IMG/VR virus record: IMGVR_UViG_3300025162_000114 | Coordinates: 1-34,639 of that record | DNA: 34,639 nt | Source of the DNA: a virus | Direction: 5' to 3' (one strand) | Shown here: positions 13,799 through 19,975 of the stretch, piece after piece | Numbering within the stretch: the first letter of the stretch is position 1 | How the letters are laid out: every line of letters starts with the position of its first letter | Notes under the pieces: model-generated | What the model saw: the letters and a program-made list of their open reading frames with translations, nothing else | Database searches by the model: none | What the model was told of the DNA's origin: nothing | Program-made: the position numbers and the translations under genes

Positions 13799-14061
13799 TT
13801 GTTTAACTCCTCTAAAAGTTTTTTGCGTGATTTACTCAACTCCTCCTCCAACACCATCAATGCCTGATCTGCTATTGATTGTGGTGTAAGTAGTGTGGTG
13901 CGTTGGTCGTGTTTGACTATGCCCGAACGAATCTCGGCTACCTCTTTGCTTGTCCATACACTATCCACCCATTGTGGTGAGTAATCCCTCTCGGCTTGCT
14001 GAATATTGCCTGATTGTAGGACTACCCAATCGCCCTTTTTTATAGCGTGTGTATCACTCAT
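13795..14061 (-). CDS. SH3-like small protein related to the ITKEVADI family, 88 aa
   Basis: The N-terminus IKKGDWVVLQSGNIQQAERD is the SH3/KOW-like 'K-x-G-D-W-V' opening. SVWTSKEVAEIRSGIVKHD is a diverged family motif, here internal rather than terminal. It is followed by a helical extension (LMVLEEELSKSRKKLLEELN) that could be a coiled coil. It is thus an extended member of the family. Function unknown. Confidence 0.65.
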   Translation of the reverse strand: MSDTHAIKKGDWVVLQSGNIQQAERDYSPQWVDSVWTSKEVAEIRSGIVKHDQRTTLLTPQSIADQALMVLEEELSKSRKKLLEELNK

Positions 14062-14063
14062 TC

Positions 14064-14330
14064 TTAATACTCCCTGTTCCTGTTTTCTCGTTGAACACTT
14101 GCTTGGATAATCGCCACTTCCTCGGTGGTGAATGTTGCAAACAGTTCATCCCTATATACCCTTAAAGGTCGGTTCTGATAACCACCATCATCCCTTAATG
14201 TTTTCCATATAACCCACACCACATCTATGGCATTAGCTCGCCTGTTGGGGTATCTGTAAATCACCTCGGTAATCTGACCATAATCACCTAAGAAATCAAC
14301 TACCCACCATCCTACTTTTAATCTGACCAT
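14064..14330 (-). CDS. SH3-like small protein related to the ITKEVADI family, 88 aa
   Basis: Starts at ATG 14330 (MVRLKVGWWVVDFLGDYGQI), preceded by GGGGTGTTTAAAC, so a GTTTAAAC copy lies between the G-rich stretch and the start and also holds the upstream stop. The body resembles a small barrel ('L-K-V-G-W-W-V-V-D ... G-Q-I-T-E-V-I'). Near the end FATFTTEEVAIIQASVQ is the most diverged form of the family motif. Confidence 0.65.
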   Translation of the reverse strand: MVRLKVGWWVVDFLGDYGQITEVIYRYPNRRANAIDVVWVIWKTLRDDGGYQNRPLRVYRDELFATFTTEEVAIIQASVQRENRNREY

Positions 14331-14332
14331 GT

Positions 14333-14536
14333 TTAAACACCCCGCCCAATATCTTGGGTGGCTTCCCATGCTACCCACACTTCGGGGTATGCGGTTTTAA
14401 CCCAGTAAGCAAACCTAAGCCAATGCTGATTTTCCTCTGCCATTCTTGTAGCAGAGTAGTCATACTGCCTTTGCTCGTTAGTCATACTGAATTGTTTAAA
14501 CATATCATAAACTAATCTAAACTCATCGGGTGTCAT
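14333..14536 (-). CDS. AYPE-family small protein, 67 aa
   Basis: ATG 14536 (MTPDEFRLVYDMFKQF) has AAAGGAGCAATCATT upstream. The chain is helical and aromatic-rich. Its C-terminal part, YWVKTAYPEVWVAWEATQDI, parallels segments in the proteins at 14533-14757 and 15921-16169 (W+...AYPE/D...Y/W.A..DIE). The stop codon lies inside a GTTTAAAC. It has no known domain. Confidence 0.6.
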   Translation of the reverse strand: MTPDEFRLVYDMFKQFSMTNEQRQYDYSATRMAEENQHWLRFAYWVKTAYPEVWVAWEATQDIGRGV

Positions 14537-14757
14537 AATGATTGCTCCTTTGCAAACGCTTCCCATGTTTCAACTAATTTTTTTATTCGGGGGTTGCTTG
14601 ATATATCAGCATCCATAACGGATTCCTCAATATCCTTAACTGCCTCGTATTGGTTGTAAATGTCAGGATATGCTTCTCTTAGCCAATCGGCTAAATAAAT
14701 GCGTCTTGGTTGCGGTTCTGCTCTATTACTCGCTACTTTTTTGGCTACTTTGTGCAT
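14533..14757 (-). CDS. AYPE-family small protein, 74 aa
   Basis: ATG 14757 follows GGAGTAGATA. The N-terminus is basic (MHKVAKKVASNRAEPQPRR). Next is YLADWLREAYPDIYNQYEAV then KDIEESV, the motif shared with two neighbours. The C-terminal helix is RIKKLVETWEAFAKEQ. Probably all-helical. Its stop overlaps the next start (ATGA). Role unknown. Confidence 0.6.
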   Translation of the reverse strand: MHKVAKKVASNRAEPQPRRIYLADWLREAYPDIYNQYEAVKDIEESVMDADISSNPRIKKLVETWEAFAKEQSL

Positions 14758-14760
14758 TAT

Positions 14761-15921
14761 CTACTCCTCAATATGGATAGTCTGACCAATAGGGGAATTG
14801 GTTTCCCTATTATCTACAATGCACCACAAAGTAGGGCAACTCCATTGACCTCCCCAATCGTTGCCTACATAGCCGTCTGTTAAAACAATGGCGCATACAG
14901 GGTCGATCTTATGCTTACGCATATACTTAGTAATGCACGATGGTGTTGTCCCACCTCCCCCTTTAGGTTTGGTAGATGTTCGCATTTTATCGGCTTCGTT
15001 TAAACCATACACCTCATGCCCCGCTACTTCACTATCCCAGTAAATCAAATCCACTTGCTCGGGGTTTACATTCTCCATAATGCTACTCACCTCGGATAAG
15101 AACCGATTGAGAATAGCACCTTGAATAGAACCCGATGTATCAACGGCTACCACAATGCGCCCTGTTGTTTCGCTAATGGTTGAAGGCATATAAATGTCAT
15201 GCTGTAACCATCTGCGGTTTGGTTTGCGCCATGTGCAATCATCTTTACCAGCGCATACTGCCGAAATGAATTCACGCAAGGCATCTTTCCAGTTCACCTT
15301 AGCCGACATAAGATCATCAAACGATCTGTTTAAACTGCCTCCCACTTTGCCCGCTAGAATTGCACCTTGACGAATGGCTTGGTCAATCTCGCTTGCCAAC
15401 TCCTCGGCTTCCTCTGCGCTCATCTCCTCTGCACCATCCCAATCATGCTCATCAAACTGCCCACCTCCGCTACCATCATTTTCGGGTGGGTCAGGTAATA
15501 GATGGAACACTTGACCACTATCCATGCCTTTGTATTTGGCATCAATAAGGCATCCTTTAGGTAGGGTTACGAATTGGTTTGATCGCTCGCCCTCATCCAT
15601 GATCTCCAAGTTAATCACATAATCGCAGGCATAGTTCGCCTTTGTGTGGTTGATCTTAGATAAGTGTTTCCATGTCAGTAAGTGCCTATACATTTTGTGC
15701 TTGGCTTCGTGGATGATTACACCCCGTAAGTCTGAATCGGATAAGCCCTCGACAAATTTGCGCCCGTAATAAACATTCTTACCATTGGTGCAAGCCGTTC
15801 TCACATTGTCTTTGATCTTAACTTCCCCGATCATCAAAATACCTGAATAGGCTACAAACTGCGGGGACTTCATTAGGTCAATGTGCGCCCGTTCAATGCG
15901 TTGCTCTGCGGTTAGTGCCAT
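14761..15921 (-). CDS. VWA-domain protein with N-terminal metallopeptidase-like domain (MoxR partner)
   Basis: The N-terminal half holds GVIIHEAKHKMYRHL (about residue 70), a HExxH motif, as in the putative metallopeptidase plus VWA-like family. A flexible Gly/Asp/Glu-rich linker (about 145-185) follows. The C-terminal half is a VWA fold with a MIDAS motif (VVAVDTSGSIQ, about 265), GGGGTTP and VLTDGYVG. Proteins of this layout work with MoxR AAA+ ATPases as chaperone-like pairs that insert metals or remodel complexes; the ATPase is two small genes upstream, at 16547. The phage target is unknown. The start ATG 15921 shares its last base region with the upstream stop. Confidence 0.85.
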   Translation of the reverse strand: MALTAEQRIERAHIDLMKSPQFVAYSGILMIGEVKIKDNVRTACTNGKNVYYGRKFVEGLSDSDLRGVIIHEAKHKMYRHLLTWKHLSKINHTKANYACDYVINLEIMDEGERSNQFVTLPKGCLIDAKYKGMDSGQVFHLLPDPPENDGSGGGQFDEHDWDGAEEMSAEEAEELASEIDQAIRQGAILAGKVGGSLNRSFDDLMSAKVNWKDALREFISAVCAGKDDCTWRKPNRRWLQHDIYMPSTISETTGRIVVAVDTSGSIQGAILNRFLSEVSSIMENVNPEQVDLIYWDSEVAGHEVYGLNEADKMRTSTKPKGGGGTTPSCITKYMRKHKIDPVCAIVLTDGYVGNDWGGQWSCPTLWCIVDNRETNSPIGQTIHIEE

Positions 15922-16169
15922 TATATTTTCCTTTCGACATCTTTAACTGCTTTATATCGTGCCTCTGCTATGCACACAAGTTCAGGGTATGCGTTACTAA
16001 CCCAGTCATAAAACTTCATAACCTCTCGGGCTTCGTATGCTTCATCTGCAAGGGCTTCGTTCTCATATTTTAATTGCTTGATCTCGGCTTCTGCTTCCTC
16101 TAATTGCTCCTCAATCTCTGCTATTGCATCCGATACTTTACCCGTGTTTATTACACCCCTCTTTAGCAC
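15921..16169 (-). CDS. Coiled-coil AYPE-family protein with GTG start, 82 aa
   Basis: The start is GTG 16169 (GGGGATTAAATC upstream), overlapping the preceding stop. Residues about 12-50 form a clear coiled coil (AIAEIEEQLEEAEAEIKQLK, continuing to the EAREV segment). The end, YDWVSNAYPELVCIAEARY then KAVKDVERKI, carries the AYPE motif. It lies between the MoxR and VWA genes, so it may be an adaptor in that complex; this is inferred from position. Confidence 0.6.
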   Translation of the reverse strand: MLKRGVINTGKVSDAIAEIEEQLEEAEAEIKQLKYENEALADEAYEAREVMKFYDWVSNAYPELVCIAEARYKAVKDVERKI

Positions 16170-16351
16170 GATTTAATCCCCACCTTATCACCATCCTTGT
16201 AAACAGTCGCCCTACCCTCTGCCAGTAACATTAAGCCCAACTGGAAAACCAATAGGGTTTTGTGCGCTCTGTTGGCGAGATGTTTAAACACTACTGCCAA
16301 AATGGTGGCAACGATAGCCCACACCATCAAAAAGATTTCACTTGACTCCAT
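16163..16351 (-). CDS. Two-span small membrane protein, 62 aa
   Basis: ATG 16351 has GAGGAAAATT upstream. Hydrophobic stretches at about 6-22 (IFLMVWAIVATILAVVF) and 33-44 (LLVFQLGLMLLA) are separated by KHLANRAHK, followed by a polar end. Probably an inner-membrane protein. It overlaps both neighbours and contains a GTTTAAAC read as F-K. Its place between MoxR and VWA genes hints at membrane anchoring of that pair, which is not shown. Confidence 0.55.
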   Translation of the reverse strand: MESSEIFLMVWAIVATILAVVFKHLANRAHKTLLVFQLGLMLLAEGRATVYKDGDKVGIKSC

Positions 16352-16589
16352 AATTTTCCTCGTATGTTAGATATGGTTTAAACACCTTGCGCTTCTCACC
16401 GAACACATAGAACAGGGGGTTTACCTCTGCCACTACTGCCCGCTTTTCTGCGGGGGTCTTGGCTTGGCTCATGCGGTATTGCATAGACCTCAGAATCTCA
16501 TCTTCGATCTTCTTGGCTCTGCGTTTGGGGATATTGTGCATAGCGTTTAAACTGTCTGTGCGAATAAGTAATTGTTTTCGGTAGCCCAT
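16338..16589 (-). CDS. Basic hypothetical protein, 83 aa
   Basis: The protein starts MGYRKQLLIRTDSLNAMHNI and has a Lys/Arg-rich helix (PKRRAKKIEDEILRSM), a second helix (KTPAEKRAVVAEVNPLFYV) and ends LTYEENYGVK. It overlaps the MoxR gene end by 43 nt. It carries two GTTTAAAC copies, one as S-L-N and one as F-K. No family recognised. Confidence 0.6.
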   Translation of the reverse strand: MGYRKQLLIRTDSLNAMHNIPKRRAKKIEDEILRSMQYRMSQAKTPAEKRAVVAEVNPLFYVFGEKRKVFKPYLTYEENYGVK

Positions 16590-17626
16590 TTGATAAATCC
16601 TTGATTAGTGCCTACTGTTGTTTTCTTACTGGTTCGCATTACTGATGTTGCGAATAGCCCTTGTGCTTCTTTAGATAGTCTGCCCATATACTCTACCCAC
16701 TTATTGATAGTGTCCTTCTCTACTTTCTGAATAGCGGAATAAACTAGCATACATACGGCACTTGGGCTATTAGGCACTTTGGTCTTGCTTGGCTCTTTAA
16801 TGATGGCTTCCCATGTTGGCAACTCATCTGTTAATTGAATGATGGAGAGCATATCGTATGTGGCTCTGTTTCCAATCGTGCCTTTTAATGCGTGTGCCAT
16901 GATGTCAATGCCTAAATGCTTGGACTTTTTAATGATGTCCGATGCCCTGTTTAAACTGCGTGGGGTGCAAAATGCGGGGCGGGGTGTGCGTGGGTCGTAG
17001 ATGTATTCATTATCCGATGCGTTATTAAAATCTTCGAATGATGCCAACATCTGCGGGAATTGTTTTACAGTCATTAAAACTTCGGGGGCGATGTTGTTGT
17101 CCAATGCCCACTCAATCCACTCATCTGATGAGGGCTTACGCACCTTCACAACAGAGATACGATTGCGGGCATGGGGTGGTAGGTTATCCCCAATAGCTTC
17201 GTTGGCTAGGTTGGTGGTGGCGAATACAATGCTTCCTTCGGGCAATTCAAATGTGCCTAGCTTGCGTTCTAACATCAATCTAAGACAAGCGTTCATTACT
17301 GCCTTTGATGCCTTGCCGATCTCATCAAGCATTAAGACAATGGGCTTATCAAAGTGAAAACCAAATTCCTCGTTAGGAATAAAACTACAAACTTCTGTGC
17401 CGTTTAAACTGCGTATCTTAGGGACTAGAAAATCCCCTACATCTTTGGTTGTCATATCACCATAACAGAAGTGATGAGTATCGGCTAGTTTAGATTTCAA
17501 GATGGACAGAATAGAGGACTTACCTATCCCCATCTCGCCTTGTGCTAATACTGTGGTTGTGTCGCCTACGGCTAAAATTAGGTTGGCGGTGTCGTTAAGT
17601 GATAGCGACTTGTATAAATCTGACAT
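16547..17626 (-). CDS. MoxR-type AAA+ ATPase
   Basis: ATG 17626 (GAAAGGCAACACC upstream) gives 359 residues. Walker A is AQGEMGIGKSSIL (about 33), Walker B is PIVLMLDEIGKA (about 98), and sensor 1 is SIVFATTNLA (about 133). The lid region has PPHARNRISVVKVRKP and an arginine finger candidate there. MoxR ATPases energise VWA-domain partners. The VWA/HExxH protein at 14761-15921 is the expected partner, separated by three small genes. The gene is the first large gene of the leftward run after the gene-poor zone at 17627-17805 and holds two GTTTAAAC copies in S-L-N codons. Confidence 0.85.
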   Translation of the reverse strand: MSDLYKSLSLNDTANLILAVGDTTTVLAQGEMGIGKSSILSILKSKLADTHHFCYGDMTTKDVGDFLVPKIRSLNGTEVCSFIPNEEFGFHFDKPIVLMLDEIGKASKAVMNACLRLMLERKLGTFELPEGSIVFATTNLANEAIGDNLPPHARNRISVVKVRKPSSDEWIEWALDNNIAPEVLMTVKQFPQMLASFEDFNNASDNEYIYDPRTPRPAFCTPRSLNRASDIIKKSKHLGIDIMAHALKGTIGNRATYDMLSIIQLTDELPTWEAIIKEPSKTKVPNSPSAVCMLVYSAIQKVEKDTINKWVEYMGRLSKEAQGLFATSVMRTSKKTTVGTNQGFIKWATENNYLFAQTV

Positions 17627-17805
17627 GGTGTTGCCTTTCAATTAAATTATGGTGATGTTTAAACTACTCCCCTTTTTCTAGGGGTTTAAAACTGATTACA
17701 TGGCTTTACCTCTTTGGTTGTAAGGGATTACTGCCCCCGCTTTTCTAGGCGGGTCTATGGTTCGCTTTGGGGTGTTGGTGTGTCCTCTCATGGTTGATTG
17801 TAAGA
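17627..17805. other. Intergenic stretch with small hairpins
   Basis: No gene is supported. It holds a GTTTAAAC (17657) preceded on the minus strand by GGGGAGTA but followed by ATC instead of ATG, a short hairpin CCCC-TTTTTCTA-GGGG (17669-17684) and a related one GCCCCCGC-TTTTCTAG-GCGGG (17733-17753). These may be mRNA processing or termination signals. The rest shows nothing I can name. Confidence 0.5.
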
Positions 17806-17901
17806 CTACTGATAACTAGGAATATACAGATCAGGGGCAAATAAAAATATAAGTAATAACCCTAATAACAAAATGGTGCAATATAGGTCATCTTTGGACA
17901 T
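17806..17901 (-). CDS. Membrane micro-protein, 31 aa
   Basis: ATG 17901 has GGGGAG upstream with the octamer GTTTAAAC in between. Residues about 8-21 (CTILLLGLLLIFLF) form one membrane helix; the ends are polar (MSKDDL and PDLYIPSYQ). It overlaps the end of the upstream 57-aa gene. Very short, so support is moderate. Confidence 0.4.
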   Translation of the reverse strand: MSKDDLYCTILLLGLLLIFLFAPDLYIPSYQ

Positions 17902-18061
17902 CGTTTAAACACTCCCCTAAATGTTTGGTGTTGGTGATCGTGGTTGAATGGGTATCAGGGAAACGAATCGTAGCCCATTCACCCGATATATCGACTATTT
18001 CGACCTCATCAAACCCGCACCATATAGCCCGATCACCTTGCTTAAAGTATTCGTTAATCAT
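17888..18061 (-). CDS. SH3-like small protein, 57 aa
   Basis: MINEYFKQGDRAIWCGFDEV has the 'F-K-Q-G-D-R-A' barrel opening seen in the ITKEVADI group, then VEIVDISGEWATIRFPD and TTITNTKHLGECLNDVQR. It lacks the clear ITKEVADI tail but has the same body type. The start overlaps the upstream stop (ATGA). The C-L-N codons contain a GTTTAAAC that also serves the next start. Confidence 0.55.
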   Translation of the reverse strand: MINEYFKQGDRAIWCGFDEVEIVDISGEWATIRFPDTHSTTITNTKHLGECLNDVQR

Positions 18062-18132
18062 AGCGTTGTCCCCACTAAAAGAATGGCAACTAAAACGATG
18101 GCTAAAATAAATCCTATAAGATGGTCTGACAT
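18058..18132 (-). CDS. Membrane micro-peptide, 24 aa
   Basis: ATG 18132 has GGGAG upstream with GTTTAAAC between, the same layout as at 17901. The peptide is MSDHLIGFILAIVLVAILL followed by VGTTL, essentially one membrane helix. It is coupled to the following gene (ATGA). Tiny size limits confidence, but start signals and hydrophobicity agree. Confidence 0.4.
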   Translation of the reverse strand: MSDHLIGFILAIVLVAILLVGTTL

Positions 18133-18135
18133 GGT

Positions 18136-18384
18136 TTAAACACTCCCTAAGTTTAATAAATTGTCAAAATAATCCTGTGGTTGGTCGATTGCTTTTACCC
18201 CATCAATCCACTTGTTAATGTGGCGGGTGGTGGTCTTAGACCACTTTTTAGTGGTTCGATGGAATGAATAGGTAGCTTTATCAAAACTTGCAACTGGTGT
18301 TGCATATGAGAATAAAACAATATGCTTCGGGGTTTCTAATAGGTTCATATTAGAAGCGATTGGTTTTAATTGTAGTTGGTTCAT
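18136..18384 (-). CDS. Conserved phage hypothetical protein, 82 aa
   Basis: The core KHIVLFSYATPVASFDKATY, then WSKTTTRHINKWIDG and YFDNLLNLGSV, matches a recurrent phage family of unknown role ('FSY.TPVA ... KKWS.TTSRHIN.WL'). ATG 18384 is preceded by AGAGAGAACCTAAACC. The stop codon is embedded in a GTTTAAAC. Soluble; no catalytic motif seen. Confidence 0.7.
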   Translation of the reverse strand: MNQLQLKPIASNMNLLETPKHIVLFSYATPVASFDKATYSFHRTTKKWSKTTTRHINKWIDGVKAIDQPQDYFDNLLNLGSV

Positions 18385-18401
18385 GGTTTAGGTTCTCTCT
18401 G

Positions 18402-18707
18402 TTAGTTATAGTCAATTTCGTAGCCATCTTCGGATAAGCTAGAGCAATAATCACTAAACCCAACACGATAGGCGATAGGGTCTAATTCTCTCAATGCTCT
18501 ACTAGGTTGATACTGATACCCGCAAATCTCTGCCATGGGGTAGCAATCATCTAACATATCATCATATTGGCTTAATGCTTCGGATTCGGTCATGGTAATG
18601 GTTTGATCTTCGGGTTCAGGTGCATCATCTTCGGGTTTGCTAAATCGTGCCTTAATGTATTGCTCAAGGTCTTTGCCTGTCAATTTTTGGGTGTAATTGG
18701 TTGTCAT
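18402..18707 (-). CDS. Conserved phage hypothetical protein, 101 aa
   Basis: ATG 18707 (MTTNYTQKLTGKDLEQYIKA) is preferred; the open extension to 18776 overlaps the upstream gene and a hairpin. The conserved C-terminal part reads YDDMLDDCYPMAEICGYQYQ, then SRALRELDPIAYRVGFSDYC and EDGYE, a pattern I recognise as widespread in phages with no known function. The N-terminal region is acidic (PEDDAPEPEDQT). Confidence 0.7.
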   Translation of the reverse strand: MTTNYTQKLTGKDLEQYIKARFSKPEDDAPEPEDQTITMTESEALSQYDDMLDDCYPMAEICGYQYQPSRALRELDPIAYRVGFSDYCSSLSEDGYEIDYN

Positions 18708-18742
18708 GGTATTGGTTTTCCTATTGGTTGCGTTTAAACAAT

Positions 18743-18761
18743 GCGGGGGATTGCCCCCCGC
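18743..18761. terminator. GC-rich hairpin between genes
   Basis: GCGGGGG-ATTG-CCCCCCGC forms a strong 7-8 bp stem just after the SprT-like gene stop on the leftward transcript. No clear U-run follows on that strand, so it may be an attenuator or RNA-stability element rather than a full terminator. Confidence 0.4.
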
Positions 18762-18768
18762 TTTGGTC

Positions 18769-19356
18769 TTAATCATCGGTTAGGTTTACTGACATATCCC
18801 ACCCAAATGCTTCGCAATCTACATCAGGGCAGGTCGGTTTGGCTAACTCAATCCACTTCTTGCTTGTATATACCTGATAGCCACAATGAGAGCATACACA
18901 TTTAAGCATGCGAGTGCCTTGTTTTTTGCGGTTAGATGATAAAAGGGTAGCATGGGGATACTCACCCGCTTCAGCAATCCAGTTTTGGATAATGGCTTTC
19001 AATTCAGCACCAGCCCCCGCACTTGTCATTTTGCCTTCTAATCCTACGGCATTGGCGCACTTCTTGAAAATTGCACCATGCCCCGCTTTGTTGCCTACTG
19101 TGGCATGACATAGCTCATGGATAAGGGTGTCAATAACATCAAATGATTTTGACAAGCGGGGTGCTATAAATATCTCACAATGTTTATCTTCGCTTGCTTC
19201 GCTTGACCAGCACTCACCTATTGCTTTTTTGGTGCTTGTTTGCCCGCATGACATACGCACCCTATCAGGGATTGTGTAGCCCTTAGCCTTGAAATGGGGG
19301 CGGGCATAGGTGTCAGTTATGTAGTTTAAATATGCTTCTCTGTTTAGTGCTTGCAT
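18769..19356 (-). CDS. SprT-like zinc metalloprotease
   Basis: 195 residues. LIHELCHATVGNKAGHGAIF contains HExxH plus a further His, the SprT/Spartan signature. The C-terminus CVCSHCGYQVYTSKKWIEL then PTCPDVDC is a zinc ribbon, as in SprT-family proteins. Spartan proteins degrade DNA-protein crosslinks; phage versions are presumed to act in DNA metabolism or on host proteins, but substrates are unknown. ATG 19356 lies behind AAGGAATAGAACACC, part of a repeated leader. The protein appears complete. Confidence 0.85.
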   Translation of the reverse strand: MQALNREAYLNYITDTYARPHFKAKGYTIPDRVRMSCGQTSTKKAIGECWSSEASEDKHCEIFIAPRLSKSFDVIDTLIHELCHATVGNKAGHGAIFKKCANAVGLEGKMTSAGAGAELKAIIQNWIAEAGEYPHATLLSSNRKKQGTRMLKCVCSHCGYQVYTSKKWIELAKPTCPDVDCEAFGWDMSVNLTDD

Positions 19357-19358
19357 GG

Positions 19359-19387
19359 TGTTCTATTCCTTGTAGGTTAGTAATCAT
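19359..19387. repeat. 29-bp leader repeat, copy 1
   Basis: The 29 bp upstream of the SprT-like gene are identical to 19616-19644, upstream of the next gene. Read leftward the repeat starts ATGATTACTAACCTAC and contains the ribosome site AAGGAATAGAACA. It therefore delivers the same translation start signal to two unrelated genes. Confidence 0.7.
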
Positions 19388-19405
19388 GGCGGGGTTGCCC
19401 CCGCC
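19388..19405. terminator. GC-rich hairpin after the 67-aa gene
   Basis: GGCGGGG-TTG-CCCCCGCC forms a strong stem in the short gap between the 67-aa gene and the SprT-like gene on the leftward transcript. It resembles the hairpin at 18743-18761. There is no U-run, so termination is uncertain. Confidence 0.4.
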
Positions 19406-19411
19406 TGTTAA

Positions 19412-19615
19412 TTAGTTAAATAAAGCCCAATCGATTTTGTAATCTTCGGTATGCTCTGCGCCCTTATAAAACTGAATCAGGTCAGGATTGTGGGCTTCCC
19501 AAAATTCCTTGTAGCCCTGTGCATTGTATATATTGCGTTCGAATAATCCTGTGCCATGCTCAACAGGGCTAAAGCCCCACTCTTGGATTAACTCTCGTTT
19601 GCGGTCTGTATTCAT
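19412..19615 (-). CDS. Hypothetical protein, 67 aa; first gene of the leftward run
   Basis: The protein begins MNTDRKRELIQEWGFSPVEH and contains GTGLFERNIYNAQGYKEFWE, then DLIQFYKGAE and DYKIDWALFN. It is soluble, aromatic-rich and has no known domain. It is the promoter-proximal gene of the leftward unit facing the gene-poor divergence zone, so it is probably expressed early. The ribosome site is in the 29-bp leader repeat. Confidence 0.6.
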   Translation of the reverse strand: MNTDRKRELIQEWGFSPVEHGTGLFERNIYNAQGYKEFWEAHNPDLIQFYKGAEHTEDYKIDWALFN

Positions 19616-19644
19616 TGTTCTATTCCTTGTAGGTTAGTAATCAT
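19616..19644. repeat. 29-bp leader repeat, copy 2
   Basis: Identical over 29 bp to 19359-19387. It lies directly upstream of the 67-aa gene and supplies its ribosome site. In this copy the leader's own ATG would give a ten-residue peptide ending in a TGA that overlaps the gene's ATG, so a coupled leader peptide is possible. Confidence 0.65.
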
Positions 19645-19975
19645 TATGTTGCGGTGCAACATGGTAGCGGTGTTTTGCTTGCCATGTGATAACTATATAG
19701 AGTTTTTGCCCTTGTGCCTGTTTGCCTACCTATCGCTTTCCCTAATAGGGTTTACCCCTAAGGGTTTACCCTCGAAAATCAAGATCGCAACCCCTCTGAT
19801 ACCCATACCCCATCTCTCAGGCAAACGGCTAAAAAGGGGCTTAAAACGCTTTAGATTAGATTGTCATGTTGATGGATAGTTTATATGACTTAGTGTTGTA
19901 TTTTGTCCAATCCCCCACCCCGCCACTCGCACCCGCATGGTGCATAGCCCCCCGCCATATTGCACCGCAACACAG

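Larger units (their letters stand above)
10128..18739. repeat. Dispersed palindrome GTTTAAAC, 18 copies
   Basis: Exact copies start at 10128, 10183, 11099, 12091, 13066, 14331, 14494, 14998, 15328, 16282, 16376, 16545, 16949, 17402, 17657, 17903, 18134 and 18732. Outside this segment I find only one (22618). By base composition well under one copy would be expected here. Copies are read as Ser/Gly/Cys-Leu-Asn (8), Phe-Lys (6) or Val-stop (2), and two are non-coding. The constraint is therefore on the DNA, not on one peptide. A binding site for a phage or host protein is the simplest reading. Confidence 0.85.

Noticed and set aside
15360-15548. Rightward 62-codon frame over the VWA gene linker
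   Set aside because: It is the complement of the Glu/Asp-rich linker and has no ribosome site or conserved feature.
17925-18139. Two rightward frames in the small-gene region
   Set aside because: Leftward genes with overlaps and ribosome sites account for the same bases.
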